64,000 nucleotides of DNA, from the NCBI GenBank assembly GCA_030576275.1, contig JALIBN010000001.1:14421-78420 (forward strand), in the 5' to 3' direction. Numbering within the stretch: position 1 is the stretch's first letter; every line of letters starts with the position of its first letter. The translations under genes were made by a program, and so were the position numbers. The notes under the pieces were generated by a model. That model saw nothing but the letters and a program-made list of their open reading frames with translations. It was not told where the DNA came from and made no database searches. Positions 10,488-26,163 of this stretch are shown here, one piece after another. The stretch is from Pseudomonadota bacterium. Lineage in GTDB: Bacteria > Pseudomonadota > Gammaproteobacteria > Nitrosococcales > Methylophagaceae.

Positions 10488-13400
10488 TGCGCCGTCATAT
10501 AGTAATTATATTAATAAGTTTGTTAATTTTGCTCGCCAGTTTCGTCGCTTGGCTAGGACTTACAGAATCCGGCTTATCTTTCGTAATCTCGCAGGCTGAA
10601 CGATTTGTGCCTGAATTAAGTATTAAAAAGACCTCTGGCCGCTTTTATGATGGTGCTGACTTTGAACAGATAAACTATCAAATTGATGATAGTAGTAATT
10701 TGTCGATCACTAATTTGGCTATGAGCTGGCAAGTGATGCACCTATTTTCTGGCCAGCTTGTAATAGATAAACTGCAGATAGGTGATGTCGTTATTACACA
10801 ACACGCCTTAAAAAATACTGAGTCTTCACCTATTGCTTTGCCGAATATTAACATTCCGCTAGCTATTTCTTTAAAAAACATTAGTGTTAATAGTCTTACT
10901 TCGATTGATCCGTCACAAAATAAGGTTCAGTTAATCAGTGGTTTTAACACTGATGTGACGCTTTGGGGTGATAAGCTTAAAATTCAGTCTTTATCAATAC
11001 ACTACGCTCATAATGTGAGCCTACAACTAAGTGGTGCCATAACGCTAAGCGGACACTATAAAACAGATTTAGCTTATCAGTGGACGGTGATTGATCCAAA
11101 ATTAAAAACGATCAGTGCGGAAGGTAACATCAAAGGTAATCTAGCGGAATTAAAGCTGGAGCAACAATTACTTACACCCGTACAATCAACCCAGAGCATT
11201 AGCGTTTCAGACCTACTGGATAAGGTTATCTGGTCTGCGAATATAGAAGTACCTCAACTTGTATTGGCTGATTTTGTTGAAGACCAAACAGGCGTAATAC
11301 ACCAGTTGACGCTCAAGGCCAATGGTGATTTAACGCGTGCTGACTTATTACTCGATAGTCAATTTAAACAAACTAGCTTGCCCGACTTAAGCCTACATAG
11401 CCAGACATCAACAACGGGTTTTGATGACTGGCTAACCGATACCAATATCAGTATGAACGATGGTGCAAAACTACTGATTAAAGGCCAAATAAACCAAGTG
11501 TTAACTGCACCTAATTTAGCGTTGACGGGGCAATGGCAACAATTAGTTTGGCCATTACTAGAGCCTAAAAAAACAGTCAAAAGTGCAAAAGGTGATTTCA
11601 CTGTGAACGGTGATCTTGAGAATTATAACATTGTAATTAACAGTGAACTGGAAGCAGAACAGCAACACATGACATGGCAGGCAAATGCACAAGGCACTTC
11701 AAATAAAATTGATTTAAAACAACTACAGATCAATGGCTTTGGTGGTAAGGCAACACTTGCTGGTTGGTTCAATTGGCAGTCTGGTTCTAGCTTTGAATTA
11801 GCTACCAGCTGGCAAGATATTGTGCTGCCAGAAGCCTTTAGTCCATTAATGATGAACAGCAAAAATGGTGAGCTGGTCATTTTAGGCACCACAGAAAAAT
11901 ACACGCTGACTTCTGCGGTTGCACTATCAGTAGATGCTAAATTTGTAACTATTGACATTGAAGGAGCAGGAACAGATAAGGGCTTTAAGAAGTTGATTGT
12001 CAATACAAAGACTGGTAATGGAAATATTGGCTTTGATGGTGAATTATATTGGCTCGATGCCTTTAAACTGAACGGTAAGATTAACCTTCACAACATCAAT
12101 CCGGACCTGTTTTCTGCCGAATGGCCAGGTGATTTATCAGGTGGCTGGATCATGTCTGTCGATAACCTTCATGACAAAATGGCAGATATTCGTATAGAAG
12201 CTTTAGATGTGAAAGGTAGCTTAAGAAAACGACCATTACATTTACAAGGTGAACTTTCTTATATTAAAAGCGTATTAAATATTCCTAATTTACAGCTGGT
12301 TTCTGGGAAATCAACGATTTCAGTTAATGGTCATATGCAAGATAGCTTAGCGTTAAATTGGCTACTAGACTCACCAGATTTGGCAGATTTATACCCTGAT
12401 CTAGGCGGGCAACTTAACGCTTCAGCAACAGTTACCGGCAAGCTCGATTCGCCCATTATTAAAGCAACACTGTCAGGACAAAAAATTGCCTATGCTGATG
12501 GCGTTTCGATAGCGAAGGCAAGCAGTGACTTTAGTTTAGACATGCAGGGTCAAGTTCGCGGCAAAGTAGTACTGACCGACATGAAAATGAATACCTTTCC
12601 AGTACATAATGCTGAACTTAATATTGCTGGTAGCAAAGAGAGTCATCAGCTTTCATTCGAAGTGAGCGGTGAGCAGATCAATGCGTCGGGCAATGTATCG
12701 GGCAAACTGACGGATACAAACTGGCAGGGACAACTGACTAAGCTGAAGCTTGACCAAACTCAAGCTGGTGTTTGGAATTTAACCAAACAAGGCCGTATTA
12801 ATCTGGCCAGTGACCAAGGTTTAATTGAAGAGCAGTGTCTACAATCAGACAAAGGTGACATTTGTTTTCACGCTAATTATTCACCAGAAGGTAATTGGCA
12901 AGGTGCGGGGCGATTGAATAAGCTTTCGATGAGTGTATTGCACGCTTTTGTGCCCGCGCTCGATCCGATAGAAGGTCAAATACAAGGCCAATTTGAATTA
13001 TCAGGTAGCAATCAGTATCCCACTAAAGGCCAAGGAGAACTAAGCTTAGTAAATGGACGTATTTTACTCGATGCTATTGGTCAAAAAGAAAAGAGAATAA
13101 TACCATTAAAAACGGTTAAATTTGATTATCTGCTGACAAATCAAAATACGTCAGCGAATGTATTTGTTGCTCCCGACTTAAAAGGTGTATCGCCATTAAC
13201 AGGAAAAATTGAGCTTCCTATTCTAGAAGTAGTCATGAACGATCCCAATACAGCGACTCTCAGTGGTGCTTTCAAAACAAAAGTTGAGGATTTGTCTATA
13301 TTCGACGATCTAAATCCTGAATACGATAACTTGAAAGGACAGTTAAACGTTGATATGTCACTCACAGGTACCGTTAAACATCCTGCCCTCATTGGTAAAA

Positions 13401-14512
13401 TCAAACTGGATAAGTCGTCAATTGAATTACCTAGTTTAGGTTTAATACTGACTGATATGAATATCAATGCTCAAGGTAGTCTCGACAAAGGTATTGAATT
13501 TTCTTATCAAGCTAAATCAGGTAAGGGTAATTTAGTTGGGGACGGTCAATTTATCTCTATAGATGATACTTGGCAAATGGATGCCAACTTGAAAGCAACC
13601 AATGCAGAATTAGTAAGCTTGCCAGAAGCCTATGTTATTGCTTCAGCTGATTTGAAATTCTCAATGAATACCAAGTCATCGCAAGTAACTGGTTCTGTAA
13701 CCGTTCCAGAAGCTGAGTTGGCACCATTACAGTTCAATATGCCGGTTTCACCTAGCAAGGATGTCATTGTGCTCAACAAGAATGCATCTGCGGCTGAAAA
13801 AAAGCCTTTCCCAACTATCTTGGATGTCAACGTTACATTGGGTGATAAAGTTAAAATTGCTGCTGTCGGATTTAATAGTCGTTTAACAGGGAAATTAGTA
13901 GTGACGGGCAATACCAGTAAAATTTTACTTGGTACTGGCGCCATCATTATTAAGGATGGTAAATATACGGCTTATGGCCAAAAGTTAGCTGTTGATGATG
14001 GCAAAATACTATTTTCTGGGGGGGCATTAGATAACCCACAGCTTGATGTTAAAGCGTTCAGAAAAGGTGAAGGCTTTACGGCGGGTCTTCATCTGCAAGG
14101 GGCTGCTAATAATCCACAGATCACGCTATTTTCGACACCAGCAATGAGTCAAGATAATATTCTTGCTTATATTGTACTAGGACGGCCCATCGGTGAAGCA
14201 TCGGTGTCAGATGCAGCCTTACTTGCTTCAGCTGCAACAGGATTAGGCATCAAAGGTGGCAATCAAATGGGTGACCGAATTGCGAGTACCTTCGGTCTCG
14301 ATAGTTTCGGAATCAAGGGAGATGGTGGTGAAGATACCGCCCTGCAAATTGGTAAATACCTGTCACCAAAATTATATCTGGGTTATGGCATTGGTATTTT
14401 TGAACCCGTGAGTACCGTTATTATGCGTTATAAACTGAGTAAGATTTGGAGCTTAAAAGCCGAATCTGGAATAGAAACCAGTGTTGATTTTTTATACACT
14501 CATGAACGCTAA
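10487..14512 (+). CDS. tamB: Translocation and assembly module inner-membrane subunit TamB
   Basis: A 1341-residue protein with one N-terminal TM anchor (residues ~5-25), a very long beta-taco/AsmA-like repeat body with alternating hydrophobic residues, and the conserved C-terminal TamB (DUF490) domain. Visible landmarks near the end are LLGTGAIIIKDGKYTAYGQ, DNILAYIVLGRPIGEA and KIWSLKAESG. Length is in the usual 1200-1400 range. It bridges the periplasm to TamA and is implicated in anterograde phospholipid transport. It begins inside the tamA stop codon. No frameshift is seen across 4 kb, in contrast to the decayed accessory genes. Confidence 0.93.
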   Translation: MRRHIVIILISLLILLASFVAWLGLTESGLSFVISQAERFVPELSIKKTSGRFYDGADFEQINYQIDDSSNLSITNLAMSWQVMHLFSGQLVIDKLQIGDVVITQHALKNTESSPIALPNINIPLAISLKNISVNSLTSIDPSQNKVQLISGFNTDVTLWGDKLKIQSLSIHYAHNVSLQLSGAITLSGHYKTDLAYQWTVIDPKLKTISAEGNIKGNLAELKLEQQLLTPVQSTQSISVSDLLDKVIWSANIEVPQLVLADFVEDQTGVIHQLTLKANGDLTRADLLLDSQFKQTSLPDLSLHSQTSTTGFDDWLTDTNISMNDGAKLLIKGQINQVLTAPNLALTGQWQQLVWPLLEPKKTVKSAKGDFTVNGDLENYNIVINSELEAEQQHMTWQANAQGTSNKIDLKQLQINGFGGKATLAGWFNWQSGSSFELATSWQDIVLPEAFSPLMMNSKNGELVILGTTEKYTLTSAVALSVDAKFVTIDIEGAGTDKGFKKLIVNTKTGNGNIGFDGELYWLDAFKLNGKINLHNINPDLFSAEWPGDLSGGWIMSVDNLHDKMADIRIEALDVKGSLRKRPLHLQGELSYIKSVLNIPNLQLVSGKSTISVNGHMQDSLALNWLLDSPDLADLYPDLGGQLNASATVTGKLDSPIIKATLSGQKIAYADGVSIAKASSDFSLDMQGQVRGKVVLTDMKMNTFPVHNAELNIAGSKESHQLSFEVSGEQINASGNVSGKLTDTNWQGQLTKLKLDQTQAGVWNLTKQGRINLASDQGLIEEQCLQSDKGDICFHANYSPEGNWQGAGRLNKLSMSVLHAFVPALDPIEGQIQGQFELSGSNQYPTKGQGELSLVNGRILLDAIGQKEKRIIPLKTVKFDYLLTNQNTSANVFVAPDLKGVSPLTGKIELPILEVVMNDPNTATLSGAFKTKVEDLSIFDDLNPEYDNLKGQLNVDMSLTGTVKHPALIGKIKLDKSSIELPSLGLILTDMNINAQGSLDKGIEFSYQAKSGKGNLVGDGQFISIDDTWQMDANLKATNAELVSLPEAYVIASADLKFSMNTKSSQVTGSVTVPEAELAPLQFNMPVSPSKDVIVLNKNASAAEKKPFPTILDVNVTLGDKVKIAAVGFNSRLTGKLVVTGNTSKILLGTGAIIIKDGKYTAYGQKLAVDDGKILFSGGALDNPQLDVKAFRKGEGFTAGLHLQGAANNPQITLFSTPAMSQDNILAYIVLGRPIGEASVSDAALLASAATGLGIKGGNQMGDRIASTFGLDSFGIKGDGGEDTALQIGKYLSPKLYLGYGIGIFEPVSTVIMRYKLSKIWSLKAESGIETSVDFLYTHER

Positions 14513-14631
14513 AACGAATACACATTACTAAATCATATCGATAGCATGGCCGAGTGTTTTACTAGGTAATTCATTGAGTCGTTGTGTCCATGACTCTTCT
14601 CCAATCCAATAATAGACTTTCAGGAGCCATG

Positions 14632-14877
14632 ATGAGTGTATTAGTTACTAGCCCAGCCCCAGATTTTACCGCAGCAGCAATAATGCCTGACAACAGCATC
14701 AATGAGAATTTTTCATTGTCAGATTACAAGGGTAAATATATTGTCTTATTCTTTTACCCACTAGATTTTACTTTTGTATGCCCATCTGAAATTATTGCTC
14801 ACCACCACCGTGTTGCTAAATTTGAAAAACGTGGTGTTCAAGTGATTGGTGTTTCTATAGTAATTAGCGTGTTATGA
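14632..14877 (+). pseudogene. Truncated 2-Cys peroxiredoxin (AhpC/TSA)
   Basis: Only 81 residues of an ~200-residue AhpC/TSA peroxiredoxin remain. The N-terminal half is excellent ([11 protein letters not shown], then the peroxidatic region [15 protein letters not shown] with its Cys) up to VQVIGVSI. It then ends abruptly in five non-family residues and TGA. The C-terminal half with the resolving cysteine is missing, yet an intrinsic terminator follows within a few bases. An internal deletion probably joined the middle of the gene to its 3' end. AGGAG 5 bases before ATG 14632 fixes the start. A small expressed product is possible but would lack the resolving Cys. Confidence 0.8.
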
Positions 14878-14880
14878 ACA

Positions 14881-14912
14881 AAAAAAAGCCCCGATTAATT
14901 CGGGGCTTTTTT
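14881..14912. terminator. Bidirectional intrinsic terminator between the peroxiredoxin remnant and dksA
   Basis: A seven-bp GC-rich stem (GCCCCGA at 14887-14893, TCGGGGC at 14899-14905) has an A-run before it and a 7-T run after it. This is a classic intrinsic terminator on both strands and serves the convergent dksA and the plus-strand remnant. Confidence 0.92.
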
Positions 14913-14945
14913 TGCCTGCTATCAGTCGAGGTTCATCGTTTAATA

Positions 14946-15368
14946 TTAAACGCGGTTTTTCTCTCTGATTTCAGCGAGTGTTTTACAATCAATACATAAG
15001 TTGGCTGTTGGGCGAGCTTCAAGGCGGCGAAGACCAATATCAGTACCACAAGACTCGCAATAACCGTAGTCACCCTTATCCATGTCTTCAAGTGATTGAT
15101 TAATCTTTTTGATTAACTTACGTTCACGGTCACGAGTACGAAGTTCTAAGGTAAATTCTTCTTCTTGAGTGGCACGGTCATTAGGATCAGGGAAGTTAGC
15201 GGCATCGTCTTTCATGTGAGAAACGGTATTATCGACTTCTTCCATTAACTCTCTTTTCCAACCATTTAAAATAGTTCGGAAATGGGTTACTTGTGTAGCA
15301 CTCATATACTCTTCCCCAGCGTCTTCTTGGTAGGGAGCAATTTGTGCACTTGTCGGCAATGATTCCAT
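14946..15368 (-). CDS. dksA: RNA polymerase-binding transcription factor DksA
   Basis: A 140-residue protein with a helical N-terminus, a coiled coil with the conserved tip DPNDRATQEEE (the DxxDxA motif that reaches the polymerase secondary channel) and a C4 zinc finger at the end (CESCGTDIG ... CIDC). It modulates rRNA and amino-acid promoters with ppGpp. The start is placed at ATG 15368. An ATG five codons further upstream overlaps the TGAGG ribosome binding site and is unlikely to be used. It is followed by a strong shared terminator. Confidence 0.96.
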   Translation of the reverse strand: MESLPTSAQIAPYQEDAGEEYMSATQVTHFRTILNGWKRELMEEVDNTVSHMKDDAANFPDPNDRATQEEEFTLELRTRDRERKLIKKINQSLEDMDKGDYGYCESCGTDIGLRRLEARPTANLCIDCKTLAEIREKNRV

Positions 15369-15479
15369 GTGAAAAAACCTCATAACTTTAAAATTTAAGG
15401 GCGCATCTATACCAGATGAAACCTATATGTGCAAAAGTTTGATATCATTCGTGCTGATTTTTATGTGGAGAAATTGGCG

Positions 15480-16244
15480 ATGAACCAATTAAAAACGGTT
15501 ATTTTTGATGTTGATGGCACCTTGGCAGAAACAGAGCGTGATGGACATAGAATAGCCTTCAACCGCGCATTCATTGACGCAGGTTTAGACTGGGTGTGGA
15601 ACGAAGATTTATACGGAAAATTACTTGCCGTTACTGGTGGAAAAGAGCGCATTCGATATTTCTTAAATGACTTTCATTCAGACTTTAAATATGAAGATAA
15701 TATTTACGATCTTACTACCAATTTACATGCAGCTAAAACTAAACATTATGTCGCACTCTTAGAATCAAATGCCATTGCATTACGTCCAGGTGTTATTCGC
15801 TTGATCAATGAGATTCGCCAAGCAGGTTTAGGTGTTGCCATCGCCACTACCACCACACCAGAAAATGTAACCGCATTAATAAAAAGTACTCTAGGCGAAG
15901 AGGCCTTAGATTGGTTTGATTGTATTGCCGCGGGTGATATTGTGCCGGCAAAAAAACCAGCGTCAGATATTTTTGATTATTGTTTGCAACAGATTGGCTT
16001 ATCTGCAGATGAATGTTTAGTGCTTGAAGACTCAGCTAACGGAGTTCTGTCATCTCTAGGAGCTAATATCCCTACTGTAGTCACCCTGAATACTTATACG
16101 CAAAATGATGATTTCAACGGCGCTATCAGTGTATTTAATCATTTGGGCGAACCTGACATGCCGTGCAGCCTTATTTCAGGACAATCTATTAGTGCTAACT
16201 ACATTACTGTAGAAGTTTTAAAAGAATTGCATGCACAAGGTTGA
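15480..16244 (+). CDS. CbbY-like HAD-superfamily sugar phosphatase
   Basis: A 254-residue HAD hydrolase with motif I DVDGTLAETE at the N-terminus, the helical cap containing KLLAVTGGKERIRYF, motif II ATTTTP, the motif III lysine region PAKKPASDIFDY and motif IV VLEDSANGV. The TAETE-type motif I and the GGKERI cap closely resemble CbbY, which hydrolyses xylulose-1,5-bisphosphate and related sugar phosphates. Start ATG 15480 is preceded by GGAG at 15467-15470; an in-frame upstream start at 15429 lacks such a site. Its end overlaps the next gene by 14 bases. The exact substrate here is unknown. Confidence 0.85.
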   Translation: MNQLKTVIFDVDGTLAETERDGHRIAFNRAFIDAGLDWVWNEDLYGKLLAVTGGKERIRYFLNDFHSDFKYEDNIYDLTTNLHAAKTKHYVALLESNAIALRPGVIRLINEIRQAGLGVAIATTTTPENVTALIKSTLGEEALDWFDCIAAGDIVPAKKPASDIFDYCLQQIGLSADECLVLEDSANGVLSSLGANIPTVVTLNTYTQNDDFNGAISVFNHLGEPDMPCSLISGQSISANYITVEVLKELHAQG

Positions 16245-17415
16245 TAACCGCCGCATTAGTGAACGGGCGCAAGCGATCTCTCCGTTCCATGTAATGGATA
16301 TCCTTGCACAAGCTAAACGGCTTGAAACGCAGGGAAAAGACATAATTCATATGGAAGTAGGGGAGCCCGATTTTGATTCGCCTCAGCCCATCATAGAAGC
16401 TGGTATAGCGGCATTAAAAGCAGGAAGAACCCATTACACGCCGGCATTGGGTTTGCCAGCGTTACGCGAAGCCATAGCAGGCTGGTATGAAACGCGTTAT
16501 CAAGTCAAAGTATCGGCAAATCGAATTATTGTCACACCGGGCGCATCTGGTGCTTTGTTATTGGTGATGGGGGCATTATTAGAGCAAAGTAAAAACGTTT
16601 TATTAGCTGATCCAGGTTATCCCTGTAATCGAAACTTTGCTCGATTTGTTGAAGGTAAAGCAAAAGCAGTTAATGTTGATGCCAGCACTAATTATCAATT
16701 AACAGCAAACCATATAAAACAGCATTGGGATGAAAATACTGTCATGGCGCTGGTCGCCTCTCCGTCAAACCCAACGGGCACAGTGCTTAATGAACAGCAA
16801 TTAAAATCACTGTCCGATGCTGTCACCTTTAAAAATGGTCATTTAGTGGTGGATGAGATCTATCATGGACTCACTTATGATGGCTATGATGCCCCAACCG
16901 TCTTGGCCGTTAATCAAGATGCATTCGTGATTAACAGTTTTTCAAAGTACTTTGGCATGACAGGCTGGCGTTTAGGTTGGTTGGTAGTGCCTGATGGCTA
17001 TGAAGAGGTAATGGACCGTTTGGCACAGAATTTATTTTTAGCGGCCCCAACCATCTCGCAATATGCCGCTTTAGCTGCATTTAACAGTGAAACTATTGCC
17101 ATATTGAACCAGCGCCGCAATACATTTGAACAAAGACGCAACAGTTTGTTGCCAGCATTGCAATCTATAGGCTTAAAAGTAGATGCACCTCCGCAGGGTG
17201 CTTTTTATATTTACGCAGATTGTCGGCAAATTCTTACCGATAGTTACCCTGATAGTATGGCATTATCTAAATATTGGTTAGAGCAGGCTGGCGTTGCCGT
17301 GACGCCTGGTAATGATTTTGGTCATTATTTAGCTGAATATCATATACGATTTGCCTACACCGCCAATGAACAGCGATTGATTCAAGCGATAGAACGAATA
17401 AAACATATCATTTAA
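16231..17415 (+). CDS. Class I/II PLP-dependent aminotransferase
   Basis: A 394-residue fold-type I aminotransferase. Motifs are HMEVGEPDFDSPQPI and HYTPALGLPALREAIAGWY at the N-terminus, VASPSNPTGTV, VVDEIYHGLTYDG, the PLP lysine in NSFSKYFGMTGWRLGWLV and the carboxylate-binding arginine region YHIRFAYT. This is the Asp/aromatic/Ala aminotransferase branch (AspC/AlaA-like); the amino acid cannot be assigned from sequence reading. It overlaps the phosphatase gene upstream by 14 bases and is followed 21 bases later by icd, so the three are probably co-transcribed. Confidence 0.88.
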   Translation: MHKVDNRRISERAQAISPFHVMDILAQAKRLETQGKDIIHMEVGEPDFDSPQPIIEAGIAALKAGRTHYTPALGLPALREAIAGWYETRYQVKVSANRIIVTPGASGALLLVMGALLEQSKNVLLADPGYPCNRNFARFVEGKAKAVNVDASTNYQLTANHIKQHWDENTVMALVASPSNPTGTVLNEQQLKSLSDAVTFKNGHLVVDEIYHGLTYDGYDAPTVLAVNQDAFVINSFSKYFGMTGWRLGWLVVPDGYEEVMDRLAQNLFLAAPTISQYAALAAFNSETIAILNQRRNTFEQRRNSLLPALQSIGLKVDAPPQGAFYIYADCRQILTDSYPDSMALSKYWLEQAGVAVTPGNDFGHYLAEYHIRFAYTANEQRLIQAIERIKHII

Positions 17416-17427
17416 GACGTCTCTTAA

Positions 17428-20387
<2,960 letters not shown>

Positions 20388-20411
20388 AAAAACTCTTACT
20401 TTAAAATTAGA

Positions 20412-21725
20412 TTAATTGGCCGTGGCATTTTTAGCTAAACATGCCGCACCAAAAGCAGCTTCTGTATGTTCAGCTGAAATGAAAGGTACGAGTATATGTT
20501 GCTGACGGATAGCTTGCCAAACTTGATTAACGGCACCGCCGCCAACTGTTCTGATTGATTTCACTGGCGATGCCCCAGCTTCTTGCAACTTTTGATAAGC
20601 TTGTTGTTCAATTTTTGCCATAGCGGTCAACATGCCATGTAGAAACTCAACATCACTGTTAGGGCGAGGTGATAGCCTAGGCGCTAATTCAGAGTCATTG
20701 ATGGGGAAACGTTCACCTTTAGTCAATAATGGATAGTAATCAGCAACTTGATTGTTTAGTGAGATTAAACTACTAAGCGATTGTAATTCATCATTATTAA
20801 AGAACATATTAAGTACGGCGCCACCCGTATTTGATGCGCCACCGACCAACCATTTATCATCCAAACGGTGGCTGTAAATACCTTGCTCAGGTAAAAAAAT
20901 CGGTGTATCGCTGATCAATTTAACAACCAGTGTTGAGCCCAATGATGTTACTGCATCACCTAATTTATGCGCTCCAGTGGCCAATAAAGCGGCAATACTA
21001 TCTGTTGTACCTGCAACAATTTGGGGTGAGGATGTTAAGTTTAATTGCCTACACAAATCATCAGATAAAAGCCCAATAATAGTTCCCGGCGGCACGACTT
21101 TCGGTAAAACAGCTCGATTGGTCATTAAATCAAGCCAATTTGGCCAACAACGTTCTACCGGATCGTAGCCTGTTTTGAGAGCATTATTTTCATCGCTAAT
21201 GCCTAACGGTGCGCCAAGATTGAAGTTAATCCAATCTGCTTGATGTAATAAATGATTATTTGGAGACTTGGCTAGGTCATTATGCTGTTGCAAATAGACT
21301 AATTTAGCTAGGCCACTGCTAGCACCATGGGCCCCAGATTGAGCTGGAGCAATATCAGCAATCAACTTAGCTTGCTCAATAGCGCGAGCATCGTTATACA
21401 TTAATAGTGGTGTTTGCGGATTACCGAGCTGGTCGGTGATTAATATCGAACCAGAAGTTGCATCAACAGCAATGCTTTTAATTTCATAGCATTGAGACTG
21501 AGAAGATATAGGCAAAATGAGCGAAATAAGGTCAGTTAATACATGTTTTACACATTGCCAGTGATAACTCGGGTCTTGTTCAGAAGTATAACTATCGGAA
21601 TGAGAAGCTTGAAATGCTAAGCGACTGCTAGCAATGATGTTTGAATTATCATCTATGGCAATTGCTCGACACCCTGAGGTGCCGAGGTCAATACCAATGT
21701 AGGCGTTATTATTCATAACGCGCAT
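20412..21725 (-). CDS. FGGY-family pentulose/carbohydrate kinase
   Basis: A 437-residue sugar kinase. The ATPase-fold phosphate-1 motif YIGIDLGTSGCRAIAID is at the N-terminus. VAGTTDSIAALLATG lies mid-protein. The C-terminal adenosine motif VRTVGGGAVNQVWQ is present. It is shorter than xylulokinases (~490) and resembles the compact D-ribulokinase/XK-1-like branch, so phosphorylation of D-ribulose or a related pentulose is plausible. The catalytic Asp neighbourhood is not clearly assignable by eye. Two nearby ATGs (21725 and three codons later) are both possible. It lies 24 bases upstream of cysZ on the same strand. Confidence 0.75.
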   Translation of the reverse strand: MRVMNNNAYIGIDLGTSGCRAIAIDDNSNIIASSRLAFQASHSDSYTSEQDPSYHWQCVKHVLTDLISLILPISSQSQCYEIKSIAVDATSGSILITDQLGNPQTPLLMYNDARAIEQAKLIADIAPAQSGAHGASSGLAKLVYLQQHNDLAKSPNNHLLHQADWINFNLGAPLGISDENNALKTGYDPVERCWPNWLDLMTNRAVLPKVVPPGTIIGLLSDDLCRQLNLTSSPQIVAGTTDSIAALLATGAHKLGDAVTSLGSTLVVKLISDTPIFLPEQGIYSHRLDDKWLVGGASNTGGAVLNMFFNNDELQSLSSLISLNNQVADYYPLLTKGERFPINDSELAPRLSPRPNSDVEFLHGMLTAMAKIEQQAYQKLQEAGASPVKSIRTVGGGAVNQVWQAIRQQHILVPFISAEHTEAAFGAACLAKNATAN

Positions 21726-21734
21726 TGTGTTAGC

Positions 21735-22139
21735 TTATGGTAGTTGAACGGGTGTTGGAGCGACCCAGCCTGCTTTACGATGTTCAGCAACAACTGTGGT
21801 ATAAACACCGCCACGAACATTAAAAACGCCGGTAATACGCATAAATCGTGGATCACAAATCGCCACTAAGTCATCTAAAATTTGATTAGTTACTTTTTCG
21901 TGGAAGGCGCCTTCATTACGGTAAGTCCACAGGTAAAGCTTGTAAGCTTTTAATTCTACACACTTTAAATCAGGAACGTAGTCAATCTTAATTGTTGCAA
22001 AATCAGGTTGACCGGTTTTAGGACATAAACAAGTAAATTCTGGTGTCTCAATGTGAATGGTATAATCACGCTCCGGCATTGCGTTGTCGAAGGTTTCCAA
22101 TTGTTTGCTTGGTTGTGTGGTCATCAAAGTGCTCATCAT
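21735..22139 (-). CDS. queF: NADPH-dependent 7-cyano-7-deazaguanine reductase (type I QueF)
   Basis: A short, unimodular QueF of about 134 residues. The nucleophile cysteine lies in [16 protein letters not shown]. The NADPH-binding core [21 protein letters not shown] and C-terminal [15 protein letters not shown] are intact. It reduces preQ0 to preQ1 in queuosine biosynthesis. The start is uncertain. ATG 22139 is chosen because family members start close to a [12 protein letters not shown]-like sequence. A GTG at 22184 would add 15 non-family residues and would sit only 5 bases from divergent zipA. No strong Shine-Dalgarno precedes any candidate. Confidence 0.92.
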   Translation of the reverse strand: MMSTLMTTQPSKQLETFDNAMPERDYTIHIETPEFTCLCPKTGQPDFATIKIDYVPDLKCVELKAYKLYLWTYRNEGAFHEKVTNQILDDLVAICDPRFMRITGVFNVRGGVYTTVVAEHRKAGWVAPTPVQLP

Positions 22140-22189
22140 AATTAAAAAACAATCATTATCCCTTAGTTTATACAGAGGTTCCACAATAA

Positions 22190-25103
<2,914 letters not shown>

Positions 25104-25113
25104 GAAATAAATT

Positions 25114-26163
25114 ATGACAGCACTGGCTGAAGCCATTAAAAAAGTCGCCACAGGTCCTCATTTGAGCAAAGATCTATCGATTGAAGAAGCCAATTTAGCG
25201 ATGTTAGAAATCTTATCTGGCAATGCCGATCCTGTACGAGCAGCAATATTCTTCATTGCTTTACGTATGAAAACTGAAACAAATGATGAAAACTTAGGCA
25301 TTTTACAAGCGCTACAATCTTCCACAGCACAATGCCAAGCTGACGTTGATAATCTACTAATTCTGTCTGAACCTTATAATGGTTATAATCGACATTGCCC
25401 CGTTACCGCCTTTTTACCTGCTGTTTTGGCTGCATCGGGATTACCAGCTGTATCGCAAGGCGTAAAAGAAATGGGCCCAAAATTTGGGGTAACTCATTCG
25501 CAAGTATTGGCAGAAGTGGGGATCGATGTAGACCTTTCGGTGCAAGCTGCAACCGAAAGGGTGAATAATCCTGATCTAGGTTGGGCTTATATCGATCAAC
25601 AACATGCCACACCCGCTTTATACACCTTAGAAGATTTACGTACAAAAATGATAAAACGACCATGTCTAGCGGCATTAGAAAAGTTAATCATGCCGATTAA
25701 AGCAAAAGGTCGTACACACTTACAAATTGGCTTCGTTCATAAGGCCTATCCCAACGTATTAGCGTGGTTAGCACAACAAGTTGGTTTCCATTCTGCCTTA
25801 GTTATTAGAGGCTTAGAAGGAGGGGTATTACCTACTTTGCGAGAACCAGCCAATTGTTTTCGTGCCTGGGAAGATAATGTAGAAACCTGCGTAATGGATC
25901 CTACAGAGTATGGTATAGAACAAACAACACGTGGCGTTTTACCTGAATTAGATCAGACTGTTACAGCAAAACATACTGTCGAGTTAGGGTTGGATGCATT
26001 ATCTGGTAAAGCAGGTCCGGCATTTGATAGCTTAGTTTATGGTGCCGCCATGACATTATGGCACTGCAGATTACAAGCAACACCCAAACAAGCCGCTGAT
26101 CATATTCGCCAAGTTATTAGATCAGGCCAAGCTAAAGCTCGTTTTGAACGAGGAATGAAATAA
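25114..26163 (+). CDS. ybiB: YbiB-like protein of the anthranilate phosphoribosyltransferase-related family
   Basis: A 349-residue protein of the glycosyl-transferase family 3 fold shared with TrpD and thymidine phosphorylases. It has an N-terminal helical domain (DLSIEEANLAMLEILSGNADPVRAAIFFIALRMK in parts), then VKEMGPKFGVTHSQVLAEVGI and GLEGGVLPTLREPANCFRAW. The PRPP-binding glycines of true TrpD are altered, as in E. coli YbiB, a nucleic-acid-binding TrpD2-type protein. It overlaps yjbQ by one base and follows ligA by 10, suggesting one transcript zipA-ligA-ybiB-yjbQ. Enzymatic activity is unproven. Confidence 0.82.
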   Translation: MTALAEAIKKVATGPHLSKDLSIEEANLAMLEILSGNADPVRAAIFFIALRMKTETNDENLGILQALQSSTAQCQADVDNLLILSEPYNGYNRHCPVTAFLPAVLAASGLPAVSQGVKEMGPKFGVTHSQVLAEVGIDVDLSVQAATERVNNPDLGWAYIDQQHATPALYTLEDLRTKMIKRPCLAALEKLIMPIKAKGRTHLQIGFVHKAYPNVLAWLAQQVGFHSALVIRGLEGGVLPTLREPANCFRAWEDNVETCVMDPTEYGIEQTTRGVLPELDQTVTAKHTVELGLDALSGKAGPAFDSLVYGAAMTLWHCRLQATPKQAADHIRQVIRSGQAKARFERGMK

